Below are positions 44,108-57,419 of a stretch of 64,000 nt of DNA, piece by piece. Numbering within the stretch: the stretch's first letter is position 1; the number at the start of each line of letters is the position of its first letter. The notes below the pieces were generated by a model, which was not told the origin of the DNA, did no database searches, and saw only the letters and a list, made by a program, of their open reading frames with translations. Both the position numbers and the translations under genes were made by a program. Location: the NCBI GenBank assembly GCA_015698045.1, contig BLAL01000184.1, positions 1 through 64,000 of the forward strand, written 5' to 3'. This stretch comes from Rhizophagus clarus (Eukaryota > Glomeromycota > Glomeromycetes > Glomerales > Glomeraceae).

Positions 44108-45758
44108 ATGGATATCTCCGATAAAATTCGAATCGTCGTAGTGGGAGATCCTGGTGTGGTAACTACAACGCTGTTTTTTGATTTTCACACTTTTTTGGAT
44201 ATGTTATTTACGGTCATTTTTTAGGGGAAAACGAGTTTAGTACACATACTTTGTCACAATGAAGTACTACGGCATCCTTCATATACAATCGGGTGTACTG
44301 TTGATGTAAAGGTTTGTCTATATTTCATACGCTGTTATGGCACATTTATCAACATTATAATAATTGATTGCAATCCGGAATAATTAGATCCACAGTCATA
44401 CTCGTACACATAAATCATATTTTGTGGAATTTATTGACGTTGGAGGTTCTTCCAAACATAAGTCTTCACGTAATATGTTTTATCATCAAATAAACGGAAT
44501 AATTTTAGCACATGATGTTAGTAATAGAAAATCATATTACAATTTATGGAATTGGATTTCTGAAATTATTGAATCTGAAGGTTATAAAGAATTTGAGAAA
44601 TCAAGCAACTCAAGTGTTATGAGCGGTTCTCATGCTGGTATGAATTGGAATAATAGTGGGAATGGAAGTTGGAGTACTGCAAATGGAAATTTATCGAGTA
44701 GTTGGAATAACAATAATATAAGTGGAAATATGAATGGATTACCTTCCAGCACTTATAATGGGCATAAGAAAAATGGTATGTAATTTAAATCTTATTATTT
44801 ATGTTGTTGGCTAATTAAGATGTATTAATTTAAAATGGCGTATTTATCCATAGAAGAGTTTAAGCTTTCTTTAAATGAACGGTCTCTGAACATACCTATT
44901 CTAGTTGTTGGAACTAAAGCAGATCTTGTTAAACATGAATTAACAGGACGACAGAGACGATATAGTATTATCGACGAATTTGGTGGAGACTATGTAAATT
45001 TAGTATGTATTACGTTTGACTATTAAAATTTAATTTACTAATTACTAATTTATTTGTTTGTCAAAATTCAATTGAAAGTGTGCTGTAGCTCCTACGCAAT
45101 TCACACCAAATTCTATAGCAATAGATAAAATTAATTCATTTTTTGATAAAGTTATAGACAAAAAATATGGAATAACTTCAGAATATCTACCAAGCCCAAC
45201 ATTAGGAACTTTTGCAACTTCATCATCAAACTCTTTGTCAACGGGAGGTATTATAACAAATAGGGAAGAACGAAGACGTGGATTATCAAATATTCTGATT
45301 TCAGGTAGTAATTCATCGAATAATAGTGTAATAAATGGATTACCAAGTCCTGGATTAAATGGTGTTAATTCAAATAGGTTAGGTGGAGTTGGTATAATAA
45401 AGGATCTTTCTCCAAGGAAACACGGTTGGAATGTGTTCAGGTCAGTTAAATTCGGGACGAATCTAAACTGATTTAACTTTTGACTTATCCGTAATATTAT
45501 TTTTGCTTCATTCTTAGAAATCCCACAACATATTCAAATCAATCTATAATAAACGATGATCACAAATTATTAAGACATTCATCTTCAAAAGACAATGTTA
45601 ATTTATTAAGAACTTATAATTCTTCTTCAAATTTACGAGATACTTCGCTATCATCATCACCACCATCTAACTCATTATTGCGATCAAATTCTACTTCAAA
45701 TTTACGTGAAAATACTGGAAATGGCGGAATTAGCAAATATAATTTTCATCATCACTAA
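44108..45758 (+). CDS. Rab-like small GTPase (RABL3-type)
   Basis: Six exons: 44108-44158, 44225-44311, 44388-44775, 44854-45002, 45079-45440, 45518-45758. G1 is GDPGVGKTS, made by joining exons 1 and 2. The G3 region is [10 protein letters not shown], without the usual Gln, as in RABL3. [21 protein letters not shown] and G4 VVGTKADL follow. Long Asn/Ser/Gly-rich insertions (around residues 130-175) and a disordered Ser/Asn C-terminus replace the prenylated Cys tail, so stable lipid anchoring is unlikely. RABL3 works in vesicle transport/prenylation regulation in animals; its role in fungi is unknown. I start at ATG 44108 to match the family N-terminus; an in-frame ATG at 44030 is possible. 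Confidence 0.8.
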
Positions 45759-46932
45759 GAGATTTAAAAAGGACGATTAATGAATTTACAGCTGTATTAG
45801 CAGTTAGATCAGTATATTTAATATTTAATATAATAATAATAATGATGTAAATGATTAGTTAATGAAAATTCAATAGTAGATATCTTCATGTAAAAATTGC
45901 CACCATAATTGCCACTATATTTAATACGAAATCTTACTTTGGTTACTGATGAAAATTATGTAAAGCCAAATTAGCAAATTTGCTAACTTATGAATTACAA
46001 GTGGTTTGGGTTATGTTGTATATATTGGAAATGAAACCAGCTTATAAAGAGCCACTATTTAATTATAAGAAATTATTTATATAAATATATGTAATAAAAA
46101 TATGGTGTAAATACTTTTTAAAATAAGGATTTAATGGTTTGATTAGAAGGAAGATATATTATCAAATTAAATAATTATTTATTAATAAAAAAAATAGAAC
46201 TAGTCGAATTAATTAAGTATTTAAATTACAAGTTTCAATTGAGTATTTTATAATTTAAATATAAATAATATAAATATATTACTTTGATACATAAAGGATA
46301 TAGAAATTTAATAGTAAAATTAATCCCGTATTATATTTATTAAACTAATTTATCTAATAAATATCATATGCTTAATTATTTTTTATATAAAGTGATATAT
46401 TAAATTTATAAATAATTTTATAATAAAAAAAAATTTAAAGTAATTTTATTTATATTAATTAATAAAAATAGAATAGTTCAAAAGTTTATTAAAAATTTAA
46501 AATTGTTTTAAAAGAAGTATTTATTGCAAAAATAATTTTGAATTTTATATACAGTATTCGATATACCCGATATATTATTAAAAACTTGATATAACCGATA
46601 AATTTTTATTTTCCCACTATATATAAATTAAGAATTTTCAACCACAAATTTGTATATTTAATCGGGCTTTTCCAATTACTTTTTTCGTATATATGCTTTT
46701 TAAAGTTTATAATAAAGTAGATCAATATAGTTATATATTATTTGTTTTTAATAAAACGCGTGTATGACACAAATGATTATCTGTTATTTAAAAAAATTTC
46801 TATTATAATTTTAAATTTACAAATTACATGTAATTCAGATTTAAAAATTTAAATAAATGAATAAATGAGATTTTTTTTTTTTTTTTTTTTTGATAAATAA
46901 CTATTGACATTAAATATTTAATTACAAATAAT
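45759..46932. other. AT-rich intergenic region
   Basis: No gene, repeat array or RNA recognised. It contains a poly(T) run of about 21 bases near 46,871-46,891 close to the 3' end of the following minus-strand gene. Confidence 0.6.
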
Positions 46933-47865
46933 TTACTCAATATAATAATAATCATCATCGATTAAACAATATTCACATCTACAATCTTTATATTCTAAAG
47001 CATCTTCGGGATCATAAGTATACACCATTGGAGTTTTCAGAAATTTAGGCTGAGTTAAATGAATCAATTTTTTAATTTTTTCTTTGGGTTGTTGTTTATC
47101 CCGCTGTCTAATACTCATGTTTAATAAACTCTTTGAAGCAAAATTTGCATGATTTTCTATTGGAGAAGAAGGAGGAGTCTTAGGAGAAAGAGGAGGAGTA
47201 TAAAATTCATAATAGTTATTATAATTTTCTTCATTTCCACTGTTTTCTTTTAACGAATCATTTGGCAACTGGTGAAATGTTGATAATGGAGGCAACTTAT
47301 GTTTTGGTGGTACATCATTACATAAATCAATTTTATTTAAAATTTCATCCAATCTTCTACGTTGTATGTTATCAGCAATAGAAAAATTATTATTATGTTG
47401 CATTAAAGCAGACCATTCACCATCGTCATCATAAGCAGAAATTTGTAGTTTTCCTTTTTCTCTTAATTCATTCATCCAACGTTTTTCTAGAGCAATTTGT
47501 TCCTTATCAGCAACGGTCTGATAAAATATACATTCTTTGTCATTGCTATTAACGCTAAATAATGTTTTGTAATCAATTTCTTCGTTAAAATCACTTTTAT
47601 TATTTTTATTATATTTACTATTATCGTAATTTCTATTATAATGATCGCAAACCAAATAACCATATTTCGTTAAAGTTCCTCCGGCAATTTCTTTATATTT
47701 GTAATAATATATTTCGGAAGAATTGGAATGACGAAATTCAATTATGTATCCATTTTTATGGTCGGGTAATGGGGTATAAATGTATACTTCACTCAAAGGT
47801 TTATTATTACGTGCTTTATTACTATTACGTCTTAAAGTCTGACGCAACTTTTTCAACCCATTCAT
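46933..47865 (-). CDS. Unknown single-exon protein (310 aa)
   Basis: An intact open frame. It starts with a basic segment (MNGLKKLRQTLRRNSNKAR), has a beta-rich middle (EVYIYTPLPDHKNGYIIEFRH), an acidic/Asn region, a proline-rich stretch (FYTPPLSPKTPPSSP) that looks like a kinase/SH3 target, and a Tyr/Asp-rich end with a CxCxxC-like motif (CRCEYCLIDDDYYYIE). No signal peptide or membrane segment. It stands alone between the RABL3-like and MTRR genes. The length, the composition (higher G+C than the surroundings) and ordinary codon use support a real gene, but I cannot name a family. Confidence 0.6.
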   Translation of the reverse strand: MNGLKKLRQTLRRNSNKARNNKPLSEVYIYTPLPDHKNGYIIEFRHSNSSEIYYYKYKEIAGGTLTKYGYLVCDHYNRNYDNSKYNKNNKSDFNEEIDYKTLFSVNSNDKECIFYQTVADKEQIALEKRWMNELREKGKLQISAYDDDGEWSALMQHNNNFSIADNIQRRRLDEILNKIDLCNDVPPKHKLPPLSTFHQLPNDSLKENSGNEENYNNYYEFYTPPLSPKTPPSSPIENHANFASKSLLNMSIRQRDKQQPKEKIKKLIHLTQPKFLKTPMVYTYDPEDALEYKDCRCEYCLIDDDYYYIE

Positions 47866-48770
47866 AGTTGAAAAATATTATTAGAAAATGAAAATTAAGC
47901 GTGTGTAAGTTTGCAATTTCGAAATGTAAAGTTGAAACGATGAGAAGAATAGTTTTTTTTTAAAAAAAATAAGTTTGTATTTTGGGTTGAATTTAAATAG
48001 TGTTTTTTTTGTACATATAGTTTAATATTATTCGTGTTTAGATCTGCAGATAAACAATCACATTAAACATTTAGGAGCATACATTCAAGGTATTATTTGT
48101 AGCATAAAAATAGAAAATAGTCAAGATTGATTTTGTTCCCTTTTAAAGAAAGAAAAAACCAATAGTAAAAAATATTAAAAATATGATAAGGTTTATATTA
48201 GTTTATTAAACAATGGTGTCCAGACTCTCAGCTGACGTCTCACAATATTAAAACGAGTATTTACAATACATATTTTAAAGAAAGGTTATGTGCTCGTAAA
48301 ACATTTGATAGTAAACATAAATACGTAATTTAGGGGATTGTATCAAAAATTAAAATTTTAAAAAAATGTTTCATAAAGGTTTGTAAGTTCGTTACAAAAT
48401 GACCGATCTTCTGTTTTTTTGTCCATTACTAGTCTTTATTCAATTCTTCCTTATTCAATTGTCTAAAATGTTTCATATTAAAATTAGAAAGAGTTTTTTT
48501 TATTTTAATAAGGTTTAATGATGGTCAATTAGTAATGCTTAATAGTGTAATTGCGCCCTGACCATACATATGTTATATTACATATTTGTGGATCAAGAAT
48601 TTGCCACGCAGCGTAATATTGCATAAACCCATCACTTTCCTATATTTTTTCGGTAATTAGAAATATGTAATCGATCGATAAACAGTATGCCGGGTAATTG
48701 ATGATTGTGATAACCCCCCTTAACCTAAAATAAATCAACTGATCTTAGCAATTTTTTTTCTAATTTCTAA
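47866..48770. other. Intergenic region between divergent genes
   Basis: Contains the upstream regions of the 47865 (-) and 48771 (+) genes. No repeat or conserved element was recognised. Confidence 0.5.
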
Positions 48771-51377
48771 ATGGCCGCAGAAAAAAGCTCGAGGTTTGTT
48801 ATTCTTTATGCTTCACAGACTGGAAATGCTGAATGGATCGCTAAAAATATACATCAAGAAGCCTCAGAACGTGGGTTTGTAAATGAATGTCATGTAATGG
48901 AGGAACTCGACAAGGTATTTTTTTCTTTTTTTTTAATATATAAACGCATATATACGTATGTATACGTAATTTTTTTTTTTTTAATTTCACATAATTAGTT
49001 CGATTTATCTAAGGAAAATGTTTTGATCCTTGTAACTTCTAATACTGGAGATGGTGATCCGCCAGATAATGCTACTAAGTTCTTTCGATTTTTGAGAAAA
49101 ATTAAGTCAAAAACCTTTTTTAGCCACTTAAAATTTACAATCCTCGGTAAGTTAGAATTAATTATATTACTAGTTAATTCACGTTCTAATTACTATTAAT
49201 TTTGTTTAGGTTTGGGTGACACTAATTACACTAATTTCAACAATACGGCAAAGCGATTGGAGAGAAGAATGATAGAATTAGGTGCTGCAACCTTTTATAA
49301 TAAAGGTTTAGCCGATGATGCGATGGGGTATGAAATTCTGTCTAGTAGTCTAAGAAATAATTAGAGAAATGAAAACTTTTTAACCTTAGCGATTCGCAAA
49401 CATCAATTCTTTATATTTTCAAGCTTGGAAACAACCGTCGATCCTTGGATTGCGAATCTATGGCCAGAATTAGCAAAAGTATGTGTTCAAAAAGGAAAGG
49501 ATGATAATAAGCAAGACGAAAATATTATTGAATCTGTAAAAACTATTTCGATTAATGATAAAGCTGAAATGTCTTTATCTATGGAAACATTGAATGGACA
49601 ATCAGTTGATAAAAAAATGAGTATTGAAAACGGCAATAAAATTATACTGGATTTATCTGAATTAGCTAAAGTTGAGCAATTTACCGCTTTACCACGTATT
49701 CCTAATGTGGTTTGTAAGATTATAAAATTAAATGAGAAAAAGAATATCAATTCTTCGACATTACCTTCTTTAATCAATACGCCAACCCCAATTGTGAATG
49801 CTAGATTAGATGCAGTTCGTTGTCTTACTCATCCTGAGGCACTTAAAAGAACTATCCATTTAGAATTAGACATTAAAGATTATCGTGAAAAATTGGAATT
49901 TATTCCTGGTGATTCCTTTGGAATAATTGCACCCAATAATGAAAAATTATGTTTAGGAATTTTAAAAACTCTAGGGATCGACGAAAATGAGGCCAATCAG
50001 GAAATTTCAGTTGAAAGCGTCGAGGGAACTGGTACGTAAAAATTTCACAAATTTATTCTAATTAATTAATTCTTTCTTTCTTTGGATTAAACTTAATTTT
50101 GTCCGTATAGAGCTTCCGTCACATTTGAGAAATGCTAAATCAACTTCAATTATGGAATTATTGCGATATGGTGTAGATTTAATCTCTTTGCCACGTAAAG
50201 CATTATTGAGATTGTTGGCTGAATATGCAACAAACGAAGAAGAAAAAAAAACGCTTCTGTTTCTTTGCAGCAAACAAGGTGGAAATCTTTATTGTATCGC
50301 CACTTTCGATATTTAGTAGTCTAATTGTTAATTTATTACGTAGGAGTTGTTCAGTTCATTCATTTGCGCGAACAAGTTCCAACTTTGCTTGATCTGTTGA
50401 TAACTTTTCCCTCGTGTAAACCACCTTTAGAACGTTTCTTGGATGTTCTGCCATCTCATCAACCTCGTTATTACTCTATTGCTAATTCTCCATTTGTGAA
50501 TCGTGATTTATTACATTTTGCTTTTAATATCGTAGATTATAAAACACCTGATCCTTACAATGTACGTAAATATGGAGTATGTACTCCTTGGTTGGACAAT
50601 TTGAGTGGTTATGTCGAAGAAAGGAATAAAAGAGTTCCTTTAACTACAGAGATAAACATCCCTATTTTCATGAAACCAAACCCTAATGGGTTTGCAGTTC
50701 CTTCAGATATTTCAACACCTATAATTATGATCGGCCCTGGAACAGGAGTTGCACCTTTTGTGGGATTTATTCAACACCGTGAGCAACAAATTATTGCTGA
50801 ACAAAAGTTAAATAATATTGAAAAAACATTTGGAGAAATGTGGTTATTCTATGGATGTAGAGATATTGAGAAAGATTATTTATATCGTGAAGAATTGGAA
50901 AGATTTTCAAATCATGGTATTTTGAAAGAATTGTTAGTTGCAGTTAGTAGAGCATCTAATGCTGGACTTAATGGAAATCCAAAATATGTTCAAGACCTTT
51001 TGAGAAAGAGGGGTCAAGAAATTTATGAATTACTGGATCAAAAGAATGCGATGATTTTTGTCTGTGGGTAAGTAATTTTAAAAAAAAAAAAGAATATTTC
51101 GTTAAATGATTATTAAATATTAAATATTGTTTTTAATGTATTTAGAGATGCTCAAGGTATGGCTAAAGATGTTAATGATGCTTTGGCTGATATTTTAGTC
51201 GAGTATGGTAAAATACAAAAATCAGATGCATTAAAAATTTTAATTCAATGGATGAGTGATAAGCGTTATTTGCGTGATTTGGTAAGATATGTTTAAATTT
51301 TACTTAGCTTCTGATTTTCTTTAATGGTTTTATATTTATCATTTATTTCTATTTATATGTGTATTTAGTGGTCATGA
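48771..51377 (+). CDS. MTRR: Methionine synthase reductase (MTRR), diflavin reductase
   Basis: Eight exons: 48771-48914, 48999-49146, 49210-49327, 49424-50031, 50111-50278, 50344-51067, 51146-51281, 51369-51377 (final coding exon of 9 nt). The FMN domain has YASQTGNAEWIA, SNTGDGDPPDNA and LGLGDTNYTNF. The segment LADDAMGLETTVDPWIANLW is MTRR-like rather than NDOR1-like. The FAD domain has RYYSIANSP and GVCTPWL; the NADP domain has IGPGTGVAPFVGF and WLFYGCR, ending YLRDLWS as in animal MTRR. It would reductively reactivate cob(II)alamin-dependent methionine synthase, implying B12 use. A 100-residue linker separates the domains. Confidence 0.9.
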
Positions 51378-52817
51378 TATCTCCAAAAAGAATAATTTAA
51401 TTAAATATACTAAAAAGTACTTTTTTCCTTATAATTCGATTTTAAACATCCACAACACACGTCGTTCTATGTATATAGTTATTTATAGATAAGGATATGT
51501 ATCAAATTAATGATCTTTAATATAGAATTTAAAATAATGCTTAATTAATTAAACTTTTATTTATTGACATTTTGCAGCATTATATTCAATTAATTATTTT
51601 ACTGATCTAGTATTTTTACTGCAGTAATCAATCTCTTAACAAGTCAAGGCTTAAAGATCAAAAATACTTTCAATTTGTAAAACTTAATTCTTTCATTTAA
51701 TTCCGCAATATGCACTTAAAGCCATAGCCCATAGGTAATCATCATGCAATCAGCATTTTTGTGTGCCGGTTTGTGGCGCAACAAAAATTACAAATTTTTT
51801 TTTTAATAACATATAACATCAAAATTATCAAGTAAATGTAATCTTGGTTGCTCATCAAGTTTACTTATGGCGATTTTAAATATTATTATTGACTTATTTA
51901 ACAAAAATCTTTCTTTAGCAAAATCCATTTTTGGAAATAATCGACAAAGATGGTAGAATCAATCATTTATATGTAAAGTCAAAATCGGTATTCAAAAGCT
52001 TCTTCCGAATTCTAAGTAAACTTGCAGAACAGGTGAAATTACATCTACAATACAAGTTTGAAAGCTTTATGTTGAAGAAATAATCCTTAATGATATTTTT
52101 TAAATTTTGCTGTGCCACGAACCTGGCACACGGCCAGTTATCAACAAATTTGATCTTCAAGGATGCAACTGTCTATCTCATATGGATGAGTCTATTTTTA
52201 TTTTTATTTTATTCTAGAAAGTGACTAAGCAGAACGTATCGTAGTATGATTACAATTAACAAATGTTTTTAATTCATCTGATCAGATGGTTATATATAGT
52301 ATGTCCTAATAAGTCAATTCACAAAAGTTCAATTACAGTTTCTATTTTAATTACAAATTTTCTAGTTATCTCATAAATGCCAAGATTTTTAATATATCCT
52401 AAATCATTATCATTATAATCAAAACAATGATCAAATCTAATTAACCGCTCAAGGAACATACCAGTCTTTTATTGGTAATTAAAAGAATGTCGTCCTGGAA
52501 CCTGGAATATTGTAACAATACCGTAATATACACGTGCTAACGACTCGTGTCAAAGGGGGTGATATTTACCAATCTCAAGATATTGTTGGTCACTTTTCCA
52601 GTATACACCACCAATAAAATACCCGAACGTTCATATTTCACATCCCCGTAATGACACTTTTTAGCCACTTACACATTTAGTGTAAATTATATTTGCCGAT
52701 TTTTACTTTTATAAACATAAAGTAGGAAAAAAAAGAATCAACTACACATTTTTGATTGTTGAACTTTTCTCATTTAAAAAAATTATAAATATCTGGTGAT
52801 TTTTTTTTTCCATAAAA
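51378..52817. other. Intergenic region, no gene seen
   Basis: 1.4 kb of AT-rich DNA between two plus-strand genes. Several short frames are random. No terminal repeats or RNA motifs recognised. Confidence 0.5.
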
Positions 52818-55800
52818 ATGTTCAATAGTAATTTAATAAAAGCTTTATCGGCTACTATGGGAGCCGTAAGTATGCTTAAATAATTTTCATTAGTGGCGTA
52901 ATAATTTTATTATAACTACGGTTTCTATTCATTCTTAGATCTTTGAACCCTCAAACAAACGATCAACAGGTTCAACTAGTATAGCCAGTCCAACTAGTCC
53001 AATTACCCCAACTGAAGGTTGTCTGTCTTATTTATTAATAGTTTCTTGTACATAATTACTAATGTTTTATTTTATCTTTATATAATTTAATGATTATATA
53101 TAGACTCTGATTCCGATTCTTCAAATGGAAGCTCTGGAACGAGTGTTTCTTCTTTAGATGCAGTATATCTTACAACTTTATTTCAAGAAAATAATGTAGA
53201 GAATAATACGGAAAAAAAAGCAATAGATATTACTGAATCAGAAAAATTACTAAAAGAAAAATCTACAAAAGAAAAATTACAAGAAATTTTTAAATTACAA
53301 AATCCCGAAGAACTTATAGGAGGTATAATTAAAATTTTATTCATTTTTTTCTTTTTGGACTTTTTTGCCCTTTTTTTAATCGTGTTTTTATCATGATAAT
53401 TAGAGTTTAGATGTACTTTGGTAAGGTCGATAATGTTACAAGGGTTTATGTACCTAACAGAAGATCATATTTGCTTTCATGCTTATTTTCCAAGAGAACA
53501 GGTAATTACATGACATGACATGACATTTTTGTGTTACCAAGTTAATTAGCTGATCGTCACGTACGGTTACACAATCAACTTTCTTTAGGATATTATATTA
53601 AAGGATGGTAATCTTTCAAAGAAAAATTTTGGGAATAGATATGAACGTTATCATTTTACACTTCAAAATGATGTACTTACTTATTACGTAGATCCAATGG
53701 TAATTTTAGCTGATTTTTAAGTATACTGATTCCAGTAATATAAGAGAAGTTTAACTTTTTTAAAAAATTCTTTTTTAGGATATGTATTGTCCTGAAGAGA
53801 TTATCGATTTAAAATACGCTATAAAAGTTGAGAAAACTAATAAAAAGAATGGATTTAAAATTATTACACCAAAGCGTACATATAAATTTCAAGCGGATTC
53901 GCAAACTTCTATGGAAGAATGGATAGCACAATTAGAAAGATCTATCGTACGAGCCAATAATGATGGTGATAACGTAAAGGTGATTATTAATGAGAAATAT
54001 TTGATTTATAAAGATATTTTAATGATTTGTTTAATATAATTCAATTATTTTTTTTATAGATTGTTATACCTATCGAACGTATTGATGATATTGAAAATAA
54101 TTTATCCAAAAATTTTTCGAATACAATACACATCGCTACGTCGGAACAAGATGATCGCGAAGATGTAATTACTTTTTCAAATCTTCTATCAAATATGGAT
54201 TATATTTATGTTTACACATGCAATCGTATCTTTTCTTTAGTACTTTTTCGTCGTCTTCTCGGAAAGCGAATCTTTGTATGAAGAACTCTCCAAATGTTGG
54301 GAAAAACACAAATCAACTCATCCTTCGCGTTTAACGGATACGAAACAGATTGTCTCCCCTGAGTCAAGTGAAGCCTCATCAGTAAGATCTATTACAACAT
54401 TTATAAGGCATAAGCGAAATAAAAGCCGCGAAGAGCCATTATCACCAACTATTCCGAGATCTATACCAAAACGTACAGCGACCTTAGAATCTGTAACTTC
54501 TGAAACACAAGATAGTCAATGGAATATAACAAAATATGTTGCTAGACGTGCTCAAGTATTTTTGAAAAATCCTAGAAAATATATCAGTTCTTTCGAAGAA
54601 GATCTTTCCGAAGAAACTCGTCAGCATTTTAAAGAACATTTTGCCCTGGAGAATGAAAACCTTTATGCTGGTACGTGTCGTAAATAAATACTGCTTTTTA
54701 TATGTCGTCTTATATGTATTACTTATTCTCAAATTTTTTTTCGCGTTACATAGTGTTCTACGGATATTTTTTGCGTATGCTTCCAGTGTACGGCAAATTC
54801 TATGTATCCGATAATTATGTTTGTTTCAAATCCAGAGTTATAGGTCAAAATACTAATGCAAGTTTTCTTTTTTTTTTAAAAAGAAAAAAAAAAATTTATT
54901 TAATACAATTCAATAATACTTATTTTACTTTTTTTTTTCTTTTAGATGATATTACCGATTGCGGATATTCACTTCTTTAAAAAGATGAAAGCGACTATGC
55001 TAGGATATTATGGGTTGGAAATTCTTACTAAAGCTCAACAAGAAATGTTTTTCGAATTTGGATTTGAACATATAAGAGATAGATTTGTTGAAATGATTGA
55101 ACTTAAAATGAAATCAATTGACAACGAAAAAAAGAAGACGATGTCGGGAAGTTCAGCTGGTTCAGGTGATAATCAAAGTATTATAAATCAAGCTATAATT
55201 AAAGATCAATTACTATGGCAACAGTGGTCAGCAAACGCAGGATCACCAAAAGTATCAAATTTTGGCGATATTGTAGCGACCAATAAATTTGATAAACCAT
55301 TACATATAACTTGTCTTACTATTGGGTCACGCGGAGACGTTCAACCCTATATTGCACTTGCCAAAGGTCTTATGAAAGAGGGTCATAAAGTTAGAATCGC
55401 TTCCCATGGTGAATATAAAGATTGGATTGAAGGTCATGGCATTGAATTTGGTTACGTCGGTGGCAATCCTGCTGAGCTTATGGTAAAAATCAAAAAAAAA
55501 AAAATACGTGTTATTGCGTGATTATAAATTTCTGAAAAAAAATTATTTTAATTTTCGCAGCGTATTTGTGTTGAAAATGGCATGTTCACTTTTGGCTTTT
55601 TCAAGGAAGGTCTCACAAACGTAAGTTTGCTCATAATAATATCATTAGCATGTATTAAAAAGTGTTCAAGTATTAATATTTTCTATCGATAGTTTCGTGA
55701 ATGGCTAGATGATTTATTAATTACATCTTGGGATGCATGTCAGGTACATCATCATATTCATCAATATTCATACATAATACATAATGTTAATTATTAATCT

Positions 55801-57107
55801 ACTTTTAAAAACTTAGGGTACAGATGTAATTATAGAATCTCCGAGTGCTATGGCTGGTATTCATATTGCGGAATGTCTTGGTAATTATATTTTGAATATT
55901 TTGTAAATATAGTTTCTCAATTATTTAATATTACTATTTTTATGTAGGTATTGCATATTTCCGTGCATTTACAATGCCTTGGACACGAACAAGAGCATAT
56001 CCTCATGCATTCGCAGTACCAGATCATGACCTCAAAGGTCCATATAATTATTCATCTTACGTTCTTATTGAGAACGCTTTTTGGCTTGCAATTTCTCCAC
56101 AAGTAAATAGATGGAGGAAGAAAATATTGAAATTACGTGGCACTAATTTAGAGAAAATGGAACCCTCAACAGTTCCATTCTTATATAATTTTAGTGAACA
56201 TCTTGTTCCAAAAGCATTTGATTGGGCAGATTGGATTCATGTGACTGGTTATTGGTTTTTGGATAATCCTGATCATGGATGGAATCCACCAGAAGATCTA
56301 GTAGAATTCTTGGATAAAAATCGACAGAACAAAAAACCAATCGTATATATTGGATTTGGATCAATTGTTGTAGATGATCCACAATCAATGACAAAATCAA
56401 TTGTAGAAGCTGTGCAAAAAAGTGGAGTTGCAGCTATTTTGTCAAAAGGATGGAGTGATAGATTACAACAAAAAAAATCAAATCAAAATGAGGAGGAAAA
56501 TTATCCACCATCAATTTATCCATTGAAATCAGTACCACATGATTGGTTATTTCCTCAAGTTAACGCGGTAGTACATCATGGCGGAGCGGGTACAACAGCT
56601 GCAGGATTACGTGCCGGTGTACCAACGATTATTAAACCATTTTTTGGAGATCAATTCTTTTGGGGAGATCGTATTGACAATATGGGAATTGGATTTTGCT
56701 TAAAAAAATTAAGTACAGATAAATTAGCAGATTATTTGGTGAAAGTTACAACAGATAAAAAAATTATTAAGAAAGCTGAACTAGTAGGAGAAAATATTAG
56801 AAAAGAAGATGGTGTCCGAAATGCTATACAAGCAATTTACAAAGATTTAGAAGTTGCAAAACAAAGAATCTGTTCACAACGTGCTAGAACTGAACAGAGC
56901 ACCTCTGCAAATAATACATTCGAAATAGAGGAAAATGATATAAATCATACTGCTAGTGTTTTATATTCTTTAAATCCTTTAAATCAAGATAAAAGATTGT
57001 CCAAGTCTTTGAGGAAATGGATTGGTGGGAGCGTTATTTCTAATACTAGTATTAATACTACTAATCCCGATACAACTGATACAACTAAAGACGATAATAC
57101 TGATTAA
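52818..57107 (+). CDS. ATG26: Sterol 3-beta-glucosyltransferase (ATG26/UGT51-like)
   Basis: Fourteen exons (52818-52865 through 55948-57107) give about 1,000 residues. The order is: a Ser-rich N-terminus; a first GRAM-like block (RSIMLQGFMYLTEDHICFHAYF); a PH domain ending FQADSQTSMEEWIAQLERSI; a Ser/Arg linker; a second GRAM (LPVYGKFYVSDNYVCFKSR then MILPIADI); then the GT1/GT28 catalytic domain (LTIGSRGDVQPYIALAKGL, AFTMPWTRTRAYPHAF, IYIGFGSI-type strand, VHHGGAGTTAAGLRAGVP, FFGDQFFWG). It transfers glucose from UDP-glucose to membrane sterols; in some yeasts it supports pexophagy. One intron (54858-54945) is GC-AG, needed to join GQNTN to MILP. The Asn/Thr-rich tail is extra. Confidence 0.93.
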
Positions 57108-57419
57108 TTATTATAATATTGAATAATTTTATTATTCAAACTTACTTTATTATTATTATTAGTATAAGCATTTTTTTTTTTTTTTTATAATATACGAATA
57201 ACTTAATCAATTCTAGTTTTGTAAATAAAATAATATTGGAACATCCTCGTACAATTAAATTATTATTTACTAATGGGTATGAAATAATGTTTATTGTAAT
57301 GACCATATGCAATTATAAATTATTATGAAAAGAAAAATTGTAAGAATTTACATGCAAAAATAGTTTTTAATTACTGATTATGGATAATTCATTCACATTA
57401 TTTTATTTGATCGCATATG

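Noticed and set aside
48771-51377. NDOR1/TAH18 or cytochrome P450 reductase
   Set aside because: The linker, ADDAMGLETTVDPWI motif and C-terminal YLRDLWS fit methionine synthase reductase better; no N-terminal membrane anchor is present.
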